Shown here: positions 33,179 through 47,255 of the stretch, in pieces
Position numbering within the stretch: position 1 is the stretch's first letter
How the letters are laid out: each line of letters starts with the position of its first letter
Assembly: GCA_037389465.1 (NCBI GenBank)
Contig: JAZARR010000048.1
Location: forward strand, 1,067,001-1,131,000
Direction: 5' to 3'
From: Baylisascaris procyonis
Taxonomy: Eukaryota; Nematoda; Chromadorea; Rhabditida; Ascarididae
Length of the DNA stretch: 64,000 nucleotides
The notes under the pieces: generated by a model
The model's input: the letters and a program-made list of their open reading frames with translations, nothing else
What the model was told of the DNA's origin: nothing
The model's database searches: none
Translations under genes and position numbers: made by a program

Positions 33179-36100
33179 GTAAAGGAGAAGCAGTTCAGCA
33201 AGTCAAATTATTGTCTCTTCCGCTGACTCTACAACAGTTGCTTTCGGTTAGCTTCAACAACTATGAGGAGCTGGCACATTGACTGGCCGACTTTTTGTTT
33301 AGAAACAGTCCCATTCTTACTACAGGTATATTGAGGGGATGCTCGAACTTCGGAAAAGGTCATGAGCAGTAAGCAAGGAAAATAATAGATTGGCATATTG
33401 CTCTGGATTAGTTTAAATGTATTTTTTCCTGAAAAAAGCTGGTTTTGAAAAATAAAGCTGGAAGAAATGTACGAGCCTATGGTCCACCTTAGCATTTCTG
33501 GACAGTGTGCCTCACCTCCCTTACCAGCCCATCCTATTGCAGAATTTGCGGAGGCAGATGATTGTTTATGCTTCTGACTGTCGTTTATGCAGCCGTTGTT
33601 CATAAAAGGGACAAGAAATAATAGAACTTTCGAGAATGAACGTGCGTTTCATGGAGGCAACGATTTCCATATTATTATTGTCGGCTTCGATCAGGTTGCA
33701 CGGCAAATGAATTCTATCTGTACTACGTGAGAGAAAGCATCACATGCAGAAGTTCTGCCTCCACCACCCTCGGAGCGAATCGTAGAATAATATTTATATG
33801 TTATGGTTGTGGCTAGAGAAACACGTGCGAATTAAACGCACACAAACGACGGGAATTAGCCTAGTTTTATTTCAGTGAAGCATATTGCCCTCATGTGCAT
33901 CGGAGATCTCCTGTTATTGAAAAAAGGATCTAACTGGAAGAAAGTTTCGCCTCAGGAATAGATAGAGGGGGGAGGGGAATGTAATTTTTTTCTGGAATTC
34001 AGCAGAAGTATACGTCTCAACAGAAGCATATGAAAATATTGCACTATTAACATTTCGTGCTTGAAAACGACTGATTTTTCGAATTTCATGATCAGAGAGA
34101 GGTTAAGATCATTTTTATTACAAAATCTCAGAGAAGTTCAATTGAGAGGAACAGATTAAGAGGTGGAGATGCGAAGTAATATCGTATTTCATACTGGCTC
34201 CCTGCTAAGCTTTATCGATTTCCTCGAAATAATGCTTTTAGTTTTATAACCGTTTGCTCAGTTTTAATTTCGCTGCGTGAGAAATTTGGCATTGTAGCTG
34301 CATTCACTTCATTACGTTTCAGTATTTCGTCGGTTTCAAGGAAGGTTCGCGAACTGCCTGTAAAGAAGCGCATCGTTCGACAGCCGTCACCAGTGGTCAG
34401 CGACGTCAGCTTTACGTTCTCCTCTACATGCAATCGTCTCGAAAAAACACAACATCGCATTAAAGCGAAATCGTTAGTCCCTTTTATCTCTATGGTTTGC
34501 TCGCAATATTTTATTCCTTCCGTGTGCATGATTCAACTGTTTAATCCGGAACTTTCATCGTGGTAATCAACTCATAGAACTGCTTATCTCAGCGTCTCTA
34601 CCTACACGTCAAATATGACATTTCGACTGCATCGATGCCTTATTTTTTGATGTGATTTAGTGGAATGATGCAAATCACTTTTGCATTATCAAAATATCAT
34701 CATTTCACAATTTCTTCAATTCATATAGATTTGTGATTTGAATTCCATTCATCGAAAGAAAATTCTTAGGGGAACCTCGATTTGAAGCATTATGACCTCC
34801 TTCTGCACTCAGTTTGATAAATGATAAATGTGGTGCTCTAGAGGAATGGACATTTGCAGCAACATAGGTGTTATTTTATTTCACAAATCACCGCATTTTA
34901 CAGCTCACACCGAAAATGGAGAACATATAATTGTTACCTTAGCCAGCGCACCTTTTTCCGGATGCCTTGCCTTTGCGTCATTTTTGTATCACTTCCAGCG
35001 TTGCAAAAAATGGCCCTATTATTATATGACCACCTCATGGAGAGGTCGTTATTATAATCTTTGAAAATGTCGTTTCGCATTCCCTCGATGCCCATAATTT
35101 TATGGTGATTACGGTGACATCACCGAATTTGAGCTGCAGAGACGGTTCTCATGAAATAAACTGTGATTCTGCAGTTCTTGCCAACCATTCTGTGATATAT
35201 AAGCTCTCGAATTGGGTGTAGTATACAACATCATATTGCGCTGCTTCCGTTCCCATGACGTTAACCATCAGTTCATTATGCAAAACATTTCATTTAATTT
35301 CACTGAAAATATGTTCAAATGTGTAAACGAATTCTGCGAGGGCAGAGTTGCTTCACTGAATCACTAGTCTTTCAAAATAAGATTTCTAAACCAATTAGGA
35401 TCATGTTTCATTATTGAGGCGAAAGATACTACCATTAGAAAGGGTACCATGCACTATACCATGCAAAGATACCATGCACTCACCGTTCATGAACTTATCT
35501 CTTTCTGAAAGATCTCGGAGAGGAAGGATTGATTTTAGTCGAGGCTATATTTCTTTTCAAAAAGCTTTGCATTGTATTTATCAGCAAAAATATAACTGAA
35601 GGGTGAATAGCGTTGCAGTTTTGTTCGATAATTGCCTTTTTAGATTTGTCGTTTCGCAAAAACTTTTAATATGAGAAGGCTTCTGTTTTCAAATGTGAGC
35701 TGAGTCCACAATCTTTCAGCGTTTATGTGAATAGATTATATATAATAGAGGACCCTACAATGAAGGGCAGGTCTTCTAATGTGCCTTCCAGTGCTTGATA
35801 TCTAGTGATTTTGTACGAGCTATAACGTATGTATCCGGCAAAAATACGGCGCCTTGAAAAATTCATAAATGCTACTTAATAACTTATCGCCCTTTTGCTC
35901 ATACTGAATAATCGCCTTCTGCGTGGATTAGAAGAAAATCAACAACTTCCCAAAGTGCACTGCTATCAATTTTGAAAAACCATTTTGGCAAGTTTTTCGA
36001 TGGACAATGTGAACGAGGAAAAAAATTAGTTGCTCAATATCCCTTTCTTTCATCGCTTAAGCTAAACTTTCCGTTGACCTTTATTTTCATTCCATACAAA

Positions 36101-39100
36101 CAATTGACTGCGCTACAGACTATATGCGTCTTTTGTTAATGCAACTAGAAATGCAGAAAACCAGGTTTTTGTATAATTCAAATAATTCCTCCACCTCCCT
36201 CCCTTCCCCTCCATGTTCTCGAGGAGCCTCCTCTGAATTGTTGCAGATGAGGAGAGTTCCAAAAACTAGCGCTTTGACATGTCGAGAATGTTATGTAATG
36301 TTGTGACATCTCAACAGCATTTTAAAGATCCCTCCTTAGCAAACCTCTTCAGTGGATCCCTCTTTAACGCTGCTCTGAAATTTGCATTTATTACGCATTA
36401 AACAAAGGGGCGAAGTAATTTTTGAAGTATATTGGTGCGAGTTGAGGAGACGTCTTCGTGCTGAGAGCACTTTTTTCCTACATGAATATTTTCATTATCA
36501 AACGTCTACAATGCCTATCAGTTGGCTATTTTTGTTTTGAGTGAGTGATGTCACAATATAAGGTTTTTCAAAAATTTCCACTGTTTAAGATGAAATAAAC
36601 CGCTAACACCTCTATAATCCATTAGGTCTTCAGTTGTTTTCCTATAACGTCGGAGTCGAACGATTAAACTGTCTTTCTCATGCGCCGTTTTCATCTTCAT
36701 TTCTGTTTTCCTTTTCGTCTAGCATTCTCTCGTCTAGCATTCTCTAGCATTCTAGCATACAAGTGGACACTTGTATTTCTGTTCTCATACTCTTTTTTTT
36801 TTCAATTTGGTTTTTTTTTTTCATTTGATATTTTCTTCTCCTTTCATTACTTTCTTTTCCGTCTGGTACTTTCATGTCTACTCGATATTTTCTTTCTCGT
36901 TTGAATTTTATTTCAATTCCAGTTTCTACTTAAACAATTTGCAATGGAACATAAAGAGATCTTCGTCGTCATTCCCTTTCATTACCATTTAAGTTAACGT
37001 ATATCCTTTCGTGTCGTTCTCAGCATTGCTTCCTGGCCATTTCCCATCGGTTCTCGCGGTTCTTGCAATGAAAACACTTGTTTACGTAATCATATTAAAG
37101 GTTCATATTTCCTAATGCATACTTCCTCCCAATTACTAGAATATGAGCATGGCCGCACGTAACAATCTCGTAATCGCTCGCATAAGCGAGTAAAGGCCGA
37201 AATTGCATGGACGCATCGTATTTTGAATATTTATGCTGTTCATTTCTTTACATTGCGCATTTCCTCTTTATCCACTGCGGTGCCTTTTTTCCTTCTCCTC
37301 TATCTGGATCTATATTTTGTTGCAATTTTCTTATCATTTAAACTCGACACAATTCGAATAACGCGACGAAAATAATCTCGCTTCTAGCATCATAAGCTGT
37401 TCATTAAAACGAGTTTTACTCGGAAGAGGTTAGTGAATTCGGAACTTGATATACTAGCAAAATTTGTTAAGAAAACGAGAAACACATATAGACTTTGATA
37501 TCTGCAATGCTTTGAGAACCTCATTTATTTGATATACTATCTTTCCAATTATATTTTCTCGGATTCGAATTTATTTTGAGAGGAAGATACTGAAATCGAA
37601 TGATGGTTGATTTTTGGGTTTTAGCAGAGAAATTGAAGAATTCTCTTCAGCACTAGTGACAGCTTGGCGTGCCCCAACAGAACTTCCAATTTTAAAAGAA
37701 AAAACATCAACGCAAAAATTGCATTCCTCGCATAGCTGACATGCAGGGAGCAATGTTGCGAATGCTGCAGTTGCATATATCGCGCTTATTTAACGCCTTC
37801 TTCGCAGATTCCGTTTGTTTGATTCCAAGCATTGGCTGTTGCCGTTTTCACTTCGGCAAGTGGATCGTCGTCGTTGTCAACGACGTGTCCCTTGTGCATT
37901 TGCACATCTTTAGGTTGACAGTTTCGATATAATGCAAGCTAATTTTATTGAAAACGCATTTGAAAAGTTATATGTGGAATTGTGCCAATGAAATATCGAA
38001 TATGGATGAACGACTCCCGCAGACACTACCGAAAAAAGGATCACATCAGTTGAAAATGCCTATGACTGAAATTCGTCCGACTTTCCGATTAATTCTGAAA
38101 ATAATAATGTCTTTGTGATCGGTGCCTTTGGATCCGTTCTCTGTATGAGTTTTAGTATTCACGTAGTCGGAAATCTTCCTATTTTGCTCGAATTTTTCAA
38201 TGTTCTTATTTCGAGTTTTGCGTTTTGATAACTTCGTCCGGAATTTGCAAATTCCAGTCGATATAATGGAAGAAATTGGTCATTCTGTTGAGTGGATTCA
38301 TTTCGAAAGCACAGATCAAATATATCGAAATCGGGGGAAGGGAACTATGAAAGATGACAATCTTTGCAAGCATACTGCTAACTTGTAGAAGTAAATTCAC
38401 AACAGATTTCCTGACTGTGCTATCTAAAATGATTTGAGAATCAAGCGGTATTGAAGCATGGAATGGGATAGTTGAAAATTTTTCGACCATTTTCAAAGCA
38501 TTATTGTTTTGCGAATAAATCAATCGTTTTTTACCACTTTCATCTAAGAACGACCGGAAACCAAATGTTTAGAATTGATTGAGCATCAGCCGCCGTTGAG
38601 CATCTATCATTCACACAAATGTGCTTGTTTTGTCAATTTGCTTTTCTGCTATAGAGCATCTTGAGTTTTGTTTGGTTTGAAATGTGGAATAAACAGAACA
38701 ACTGCTAATCCTCACTTTAAGGGATCAGCAAATTTTTAGGAGTTTTACTTCTAAGATTTATCATTGCATTTGGCACACTCTGTGTATTGCTGCCTGACCC
38801 TCTTTGGGCACACAATATTGAGTTAAGGCTCCTGGTAGGTGTTTGATTAAACCGTGACGCTGATCGGCAGCACGTCTGTCGCGCTAGATCATTACTTTGT
38901 GTGATTCGAATGTAGCATGTTGTAGTTAGATTCCTGCTCAGTATTGCTCAAGGTGAACAGAATATAGTTACCCTATATCCGATTACACTGAAGTGTATTT
39001 TGTTTGCAGTCATGCGAGCGTTGTTCATTCGTATTTCCTTCACCTTAGCAAACTACCGGAAGTCATTTGCAAGGCAAAGATATATGCTTCGATTGTAAGC

Positions 39101-42100
39101 GAAGATAACACGTAAGGCAGGTGTGTGTACAGCCTTAAAAAAGTGGAAATGGTGAGTCGATATGTGAGAATGAAGCATGACGATAAACAAATGCGTGATG
39201 CATATGATCGCCAAATGCTGATATTCCACAACGGATATCCGGTACTAGTGTTCACATTCGCCTACCAAGTTTTACCGCAAATATCAATAGCTTCATAATC
39301 ATAGATATTATCTTATAAGAGTGATTACAGGGAGTGACCAAAGACCTCGGAGGAATGAAGACACTATTGAATATTTCGAGAGACATTAAATCTCTTCCCA
39401 GAGATGCCGTGAATTTCGGTGAATTCTGAAAGCTAGGTTGCGAGTATTTTTCGTTTCTTTCGCTGTTTTCATCTTTTAGGTATGAAGATATTTACATTGT
39501 TACTTTCAGCCCCTGACCTGATCGTCACCAGTACACCATAAAATTGATTCTATAGCATTGGACCTTTATAAAGGTGCAGGCCACTTCTTTCCATAGTCTT
39601 TAAATCCGGCTGTCATTATCGGTGCAAAATTTTCATACGATGATGCTTCATTTATATCTGATTGTACAATATTGTTTCCTGGAGGAACTCCGCAACCTCT
39701 TTCCTTATTGGTTCTTTTAATGCACTTCGAATGAAACCGATTTAACAAGTGGTCTTTTAGGATATTATATTCTCATAAAGATTCCTTACCCATAATTAAA
39801 ATTTTACTGTTTCCTCAGTGCATTCATCACCAATTGTTGCTATATTTTCACTGTAATGTAAAAAGCATATTCACGAATCTTAGATGTGATAACGTAATGT
39901 TGTTGGGGTATATTTATCAACGTGCATCTTTGACAAAGACAATGTGATTCATGGTCTTTTTGGAAGACTGGCGGTGCGCTATCTTTAACGCCGATCCTAC
40001 TTTCAACGTCTCAATATCATTAGAAAAAGTCAGACGCATCTGTCCGCATGCTTTAGATGATGCGCCATCATGTTGCCTAAATCGCTTTATAGCGGTTGTC
40101 AGATCGTTCGAGATGGATCTTTCGCTTTTTCTGATACCACTTTAGCGATTATTCACGCCTTTCTTGCGTACTAACGTTGCATATTCACGCCTTTTATGCG
40201 CATATTTCGCCTTCTAGATCCCGAACAGCTGGAGACTAGGTCGTTCAAGGTGCAACCCAGGTTAATTGTGCGCAAGCCCAGAAAGTAATATAATTATTCC
40301 GTGCTAATTGCTATCCTATCAAATATCTCACCAAGCGACCTCTTGAACTTTATCATTGTGCACTGTTCTCCGTATCCTGAGGTATCATATTTCGTAGAAG
40401 AAAGTTTCTGGTAAGAGTTCCTTCAAAAAAGACTTTACACTTGAAATCACCTTGAGCTGATTAAATTAAAAACAAGGTATACAAGGGTTTATAGACAAAA
40501 ATTCGGATTATGTGCACCTGCAGGATGGTTTATTCAACTTCTTCCAATCATTTCTCCCTGTCACTTCGCTTGTTACCTTATCACCTTATGCTTTATCATA
40601 ACCTATCTCAATCACTACCTTATCACCATGAGCTGTCCTCGCATCAAAGATACAGTTAAATGGTTAAGTACTGTTACTATTGAAAAACAGAGTGAATGAG
40701 TTGTAAGTTAAACACTGCAGTAGAGATCACTCAAATTAGATTGATAGAACCGTGGCATTTGTGAACAAAAGATGAATAATGGGGGACGGTGTCTGATTGA
40801 GGGAAACAAAACGATAGATGGCCATTAGAATGCATTCAGTAATTGTCCTGCTTCTATTGTGTTTCTCTTCTCTTTACGCTTCTCTCAATGCTTCGCAATT
40901 CGTCCACATCGTGCACTCGCGGCATTTCTATCTATTCCCTTGCTATGAGTTTTTTCCTAAGGAATTCGCTACGAGTTTATTGCGTCCAATTTTTTTGCTT
41001 TTTCAGGGCTTCCCTTGGCCTAGCTGTCAGCGCTTTCTTCATGTCCATCACTTGCATGCGTCTGCCGAATTCAACTCCTTTTATTTGTTCTTTACCGTTC
41101 AAACGTTTTAGATCGCCATTTGAATATTTCCCCATTTCAGCTGAATAATTTCTTCTGTGAATTGGAAAGTTCATCAACTGCTTATAGTGGCAGCGTTTAC
41201 ACAAATAGTCATAGTACCTTTTTATAAGAATGTTATTGCAGAACCCTTTATTTCTGTAAGTTTTTAAGACTATGTTACTGCACCTGATTGACTGCTCATA
41301 AAATCTCGCTTTAGAGAATTGTTCGCCTGTATATGAAAGTACCAAAAAATGAATTCAATAATTATGACAAAACATTAAAAGTGCTGAAAAGTTTGTTATT
41401 CACATAAAAAAATCATCAACCTCATTGCTGAGGTGGGCAGTTTGTTCAAATTTCTGTTCAATTTTGTCTGAATGAATCATATTTTTCACATTCATATAGC
41501 ATAAGCGATACGATCTTCTCATGTATTGGCCATCAAGATTTCCAAGTGCACCTCAATGCAACAAGTGGGATCTTAATACTTCTCCACAGGAAATTGAAAA
41601 GGGTATCGGAAAAAAATTATCAGAAACTGTAAAAAAAAAAATTCTCTTTCCATTCGCATCTATAAATGGTTGCAATAAAAATTTTTATGCTCGCCTTATT
41701 TGGCTTGCGAATCAGCTCACCTGCCAGGCATCTATGGGTGTTTCGGCTGCCTTAATTGTAGTTTCGCCTAAGCGCTGAAGCTTTCGGTCTTTGCGAAATA
41801 AAAACCAATTCATGCATAAATTATTGCGTCGTCTATGCGCCGTGCCTATTTGTGCTATTGAGCTCGTAGCAGCATTGCCATACCCAATGAAATGTTCACT
41901 GCAATATCGAACAATTTACATTGATATTATAGCGTTATGAAGATATGAGCAAGCACCTTACTCTATTTTATCTTTTCATCGGGTTCCTGTCACCTCTGAA
42001 TCGTTTAATATATTCCACTAAAATAGAACAATTGGAAAATTCCCCAAGAAGGCACCGAATAATATGAATTTTGGAGGAAGCATGGAAGAACCATTTAAAA

Positions 42101-44753
42101 GAAAAATTTTAAATACTGAATTTAATGATTTTATGTCATGATTTTTAAATTTAGCACTAAGTTTCTTCTAAAATATCGCTGCAAGTGTCGCTTTCATAAA
42201 TCTTTTACTTGTCTGATCAGATGCTTAGTCGCTATTCTTAGTGCTGAGACATTCCAGTTCCTTCTCTGCCCTCAAATTATGCACAAATCCACTCAAATGC
42301 ATTCATTTGTGTAGATAGAGCTACACTATGTACACTGCACTTTTCAACTTGCACGATTCCCTACTTCCATAGCTGTATATTGCAGAATCGATTTTTGTAA
42401 ACGTGGGTGGCAATGTGACTGCTATAAAAAAGAGCCGGATGCCGTTGTGCGTTATGACTTCGTCTGATACGACGCACATGTGCCTCAATCTGTGCAAATG
42501 AAAGTCGAGAAATATAACGAACCGCAAAGTAATCCATCAGATGCAGAATTTTTCCATCTTCCTTTTCGTTCAGTGAAGAAGCGATCATTTTCGTTGCGCA
42601 TTTTTCTCGTCTGCCATCTACCATTACACTCTCTGCCACCACATCATTTCCCGTGAATTTTAAAAACTCTTCAAGAAATTTTCCCTTTATTAATGAGCCT
42701 TTTTCACGATGTTATACCCTTCGCAGTGAATAACAGACTTTTTGTGGCAAATAATTACGTATATTTCAAGTTGGAAAACTGTGTCCATTTGCATTCCACA
42801 GCGGTGTTATCTGCCATCAATGCATACAGTCTTTGCAATAGTTTCAAACGTACCCATTCACACATTCAAATTGGCTGCGTGCCACGAGGAAACAACAAGC
42901 CCTGTATTCGTTGTTTTGCTGTTTGGTAATCTTGCGGGGCATTTTGCACCTAGTAGAACACATTTTGCATTCTATTTGTTTTATGATTCTAAGTGATTTT
43001 ACTATATCCTTTCTTTATGGTACATTGATTTCTTTGATTCACAAGAAGTATACGTGAACAACGAATTATCGTATTCGATTGAATAGAAGACCCGAGGTTT
43101 TACTTGTTTTGATTTTCCGAGAAATAAGCATCTAATTAATGAAATATGGGCGTGATTCAATCGGATATTGTCATTTGCGGGCCATAAATGATATGAGACC
43201 GAAGATAGGATAGTGATGGGTAAGAAGATAAAATGAGTTTGCAGTGGTGATAGTCTTGTCTCACGAGTGTGCTTCTCCTCTACGTCACACAACGGCCCTT
43301 GTTTGCTGTGCAATTGCTTTGCGGAGGCTTGCTTGCAAACGCCACACGCAACATCACTTCAATGCTCGTTGCTCTTCGCTTCTTCTCGCTTTTATCCCAC
43401 AAATTTCTCTTCACCAACTTTTTGCACCCTTTGCTTTGTATTGAGCTCGAACGGAGGAGGGGTCGGATCGAGATCGAAGCACTCGAGGTTCCGAAGCCTC
43501 GACCTCATCAAGGACTGCTCCCTGCCGCCCATTTGAAATTACACTCGCAAATTCACTCCTAGAGCTTCACTTTTGCATAATTAGTCTTTGCAATGCTACA
43601 TTCTCATCATTTTAACTGTTAATGAAAATTGTCTGCACATCAAAGTTTCTCATCCTCCAATCGATAAAGTAAGTCAATTTCCTTCTGTTGCAACCTTTCT
43701 GTTGTTTCGTTTCACCTCATTTGAATGATTCCCATATAATCAACAACTTCAATTCAGACGCATCATACTGTTTTGAACGGACTCGTGTTTCTGTTCATTC
43801 TTTGTACAAAAACAACTTACCTTCGATAAGTTTATTCCTTCTATCACATAATCTGAGAAAAGTGGCTTGTTTTCATAGACCTGGCTTGTCATTTATTGTT
43901 GCTGGCATGAAAATGTTGCAAAAAATGGCACTTCTTCTGAAAGAAAATTTTTTTGGTAATTTATTCCTCAGGCAACTCGTTGATTGCCTTGGAGCTTTTA
44001 TCTCAGGCACCGTACGATAAATACCCTTCATTAGTGTTTGCGAATGGAAACTTAACAAACATTTCTTCGTGCTCATCTTCCATAGAGATTGGACAAAAAT
44101 TTGTCAGTGCACTGATAATTCATGTTTAATTTCTGTTTATTTATTCAACTTCCTACATGGAGCAGAAATATGTGGGTGGCGTAGGACAGGCATAGAGATG
44201 TAATAAAAGAAGAGGATAAAAACATGCATGCTTTCACGATTTCCAATGTGCAGAACGCGTAAAGGAATTCGATATCGAAAGCACAAAAATGGAACGCGAA
44301 ACAACCGTCATAGGAATATAAACAATCGCAGCATTTAGACACGCAATTTGCAACAGGACGGAGATCGATATGGATTAGGCATCTTGGGGAAGTTTAACTT
44401 TCTCGGCTTCACCAATATTTTCCTCGAGAATATTCCACATAAATACAACGAGGTGTTGAAAGTCATTGAAAATATTGCAATATGCGTTTTCGTGGGTAGC
44501 TGAAACTCATGTTCACGATGCTCACGTTCGTGAACTCTCTCAGCTTAGACACCGTGGTATTTCATAAAAATGCACACCACAAGTGACTTTTTTGATATAA
44601 TTTTTCTCGGAGATCATTCATTAATTGATTATTCGGAGGATTTTTCTCTTGCAATTTTACCCGATAGAATTCATCGCGAAGTTTGGTACTTATGATGAAA
44701 GTATTGGCATTATTTCCAAAATCTAAAAATCATTTTTGATTCGCTTCCTTCAG
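33179..44753 (+). other. Long stretch (11.6 kb) without a secure exon
   Basis: This is mostly AT-rich unique sequence with short repeats (TACCATGCA three times at 35445-35478, CGTCTAGCATTCTCT twice at 36716-36750). Candidate pieces are 40218-40284 (phase 1 frame after CTTCTAG: PEQLETRSFKVQPRLIVRKP, donor GTAATA or stop TAA) and 43445-43490 (SNGGGVGSRSKHS, weak acceptor). None can be linked in phase with the exons called here. A minus-strand frame at 40977-41150 is Lys-rich. I see no complete mobile element. Confidence 0.45.
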
Positions 44754-44830
44754 TTAAAACTAGTGACAAGTTGATGTTGGCAAAAACCGAAGTTATGGCA
44801 ACGCTACAAACGGATGTCACATTTAATGAG
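44754..44830 (+). CDS. Candidate exon: short amphipathic segment
   Basis: A good acceptor (CGCTTCCTTCAG) and a good donor (AATGAG|GTAAAG) enclose a phase 1 to phase 0 frame reading KTSDKLMLAKTEVMATLQTD then VTFNE. The other frames stop at once. It is likely a real exon of the plus-strand gene, but its partners on both sides are uncertain. Confidence 0.52.
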
Positions 44831-45165
44831 GTAAAGAACATCCAGAAACATTTCATTCGCTTATTCCACTTTCAGCTCCTTTCTCGTGCTTTTCTTACGT
44901 AAACAATTTTCTCTTCTCGTCCGTCTATTAGACTGTTCAACCTTCCCTTTCGTCAGCCAGTTGCCTTTGGGGAAAACTTTAAACTGAGATCCAAACACTC
45001 ACACATCAAGAGTTTCCACCTTTGTCGAGAGTTTATCTTTTTTCCTCTCTTCATGCTTCTACTTCTTTTTTTGTATTTTTTCCAAAGATATTCAAGTCAT
45101 GAGGTGCAAGCTTGATCTAGCAACCGCTGTGAAAATATATGCACTTTTCTGGAGGTGCCAATGAG

Positions 45166-45367
45166 CTACAAGCGGATGTTTTCGCCATGCTCATTTATTA
45201 AAGGCTCATCGGTAGTCAAATCACCGATGTGAGGTATTTCGATGGAGGTACTAGGGTTCCGTCTGGATAAGCCTAGAATATTTCGGGTAATCGCCATCAG
45301 AAAGAACTTAGGCTGTCGTTTCGCTCTCCGGATGGGGATCATCTCGCCGTGAGAAGCACTTTTAAAC
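45166..45367 (-). CDS. Possible minus-strand terminal exon (tentative)
   Basis: On the minus strand, after an AATGTCAG acceptor, 66 codons read FKSASHGEMIPIRRAKRQPK and end with EIPHIGDLTTDEPLINEHGE then a few residues and TAG. The plus strand here is full of stops. Composition (a basic stretch, then an acidic polar tail) is protein-like. It would be the last exon of a gene nested in, or overlapping, the plus-strand introns. Upstream partners could not be joined: the minus-strand open frame at 45532-45822 lacks a donor of matching phase. Family not recognised. Confidence 0.28.
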
Positions 45368-47191
45368 CTGACATTTGCAGAGCGCATTCTAATGACGTCA
45401 AATCTGTACTACATATGAGTTCCTGCCTTTCTGTTTGCTCAGCTTGAGAATCACTGAAGCCAGACTATTGAATTCTTATGGTGCCTCCACTGTGTAAGAG
45501 ATTCGTGCCAATTTTCGGATTTGTTTACGACCTACAAAAGTAGCTGCATACACTTGAAATTCCCGAAGATTATTATAAACAATGCCGTTTTGGAGCCAGC
45601 TTCGTCGAAATTAACAGACGATAACGATAGAGTAGGAAAATCGGTTCCTTTATGTAATAGAAGATTTGCAAAGGCAGTTGTTTCGGGCACAGTTTCCCTT
45701 CTTTTGTTGTTCCCTGATAATTTGTCTGATCGTTTGATGTGGTCGTGGGGATTGCGAAAGTGCATATCCTGTCCGCCCCTGCGTTGCGCTTCTTCGTTTG
45801 ATATGATGAGGTAAGATATCATCCGTATTAATGCCTGAGTCGCTTTGTTTTCATTTCTGTGCGCAATGCAGCGCTATGTTGGCAACCTCACAAAACATCG
45901 ACCGCATAGCGATGTGAATGCTAACGTACGAAAATTTAGTAGAAGTTAAAAACTTCGCGTAGAAGTGGCTGCATAGAAGTGATCCCACAAATAAAGGTGG
46001 CCGTCGGTCCGTGTGCATAGTCTTTTCGTAATTTCATGTGCCGACCCACTGAAAAGAATCACTCACACGATGTAGGTTTTTGCGTTTCAGCATGAGAATC
46101 CAGCGACTATCCAGAAATAGAAAATCAATTATAGTGTGCCCAGTACTGCGTTTTTCAATAGAACAGCTACTGTTAGAAATTCATAACAGAGAAATTTGAC
46201 TTTTGGCCTCATTCAGTTAGTCGCAGGATACTTAAAAATGTGGTCGTCAGATACCGACAGCTAAAATGGGGATGTGCGATCCGATTTTCTTGAGAATAGC
46301 ATATCACTCTGTGAGGTGATTTATAAATACCAAATTTTGTCGTCACCGCTTCTGTGGTTCACAAGTTCAGATCATCGCGAACACGAATGTATACAAAAAC
46401 ACGAGCAGACACCCACACGTAGTTAGAACCCGCATATGCATAGCATGCGTAAATACCCATACATGTGGATACGCCGTGGTCGTGGTGTACTTCCATGAAA
46501 GTTGCAAAAAAATGCTGGAAAAAGCTGGACGTTTGTTCCGTTCAAGAGATGTGCAAACAAAGAGGTATCTCTCACCCAGTCAGTCAGTTTCGTTTGTTCG
46601 TAATCTCGAATGAGTATACAATATTTTGAATATCCCTCCATAAGTTCTCTGCAAAAGATTCGTTTTCTTGTAAGTGACCAATGCAAAATAAAAAGTGAAA
46701 CATTCCTGAAGAATCGCAAATTTTTTCCGGCCTTTAAATTACTCTAACAGCTTTTGACATTAATTGATCATCGTAAATTGTGGTATTGGACAAAAACTTA
46801 TGATGTTCTGTGCTATACATTTTGTGCTTTCAGCCTTCTCACTTCAACTTTAGTTGTGTTTTTGTTGCAATTGTCATATAGGGAGACGCACATAAATGCT
46901 TCAGCAAAGACGAGATGCGCGTATAGCGCGTTTTTGCCGAGCAAATGCGCTTCGTAACAAAAATTTTAACGCGCTCATCACATCTTTATTCGTCAAAGTA
47001 ACTACCATTCCGCGTGAAGAACTTATTCGAAGGAAATTGTTTCAACGTGCTCGGATGAACGGAAATTTAAAGACTGGTTACGACGACTAATCTCCGTTTC
47101 TCTGTATATGTGCTTTTCTCTCCTTTAGTCCAATTTGACGGTCCACTGAGGCTGCAGCGACAAAATTTACTAAGTTCAATATATATTTCAG

Positions 47192-47255
47192 TTCAAACTC
47201 CTCTTTCATGTTGATCTGCCAGCTTTAAAACTACAAGTCAAAGCACTGATCTACG
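47192..47255 (+). CDS. Candidate exon: hydrophobic-helix segment
   Basis: A very good acceptor (ATATATATTTCAG) opens a phase 0 frame reading FKLLFHVDLPALKLQVKALI then Y, with a possible donor TACG|GTTGCG (exit phase 1). This phase pair would join the 44754-44830 exon to the 49929-50014 exon. The frame can also run on to a TGA about 90 bases later. The donor is weak, so this is only a candidate. Confidence 0.33.

Noticed and set aside
40977..41345. Minus-strand Lys/Arg-rich 122-codon ORF and an overlapping plus-strand frame after TTTTTCAG
   Set aside because: Both strands are open; the T-rich plus strand makes Lys-rich antisense frames easily. No partner exons found for either.
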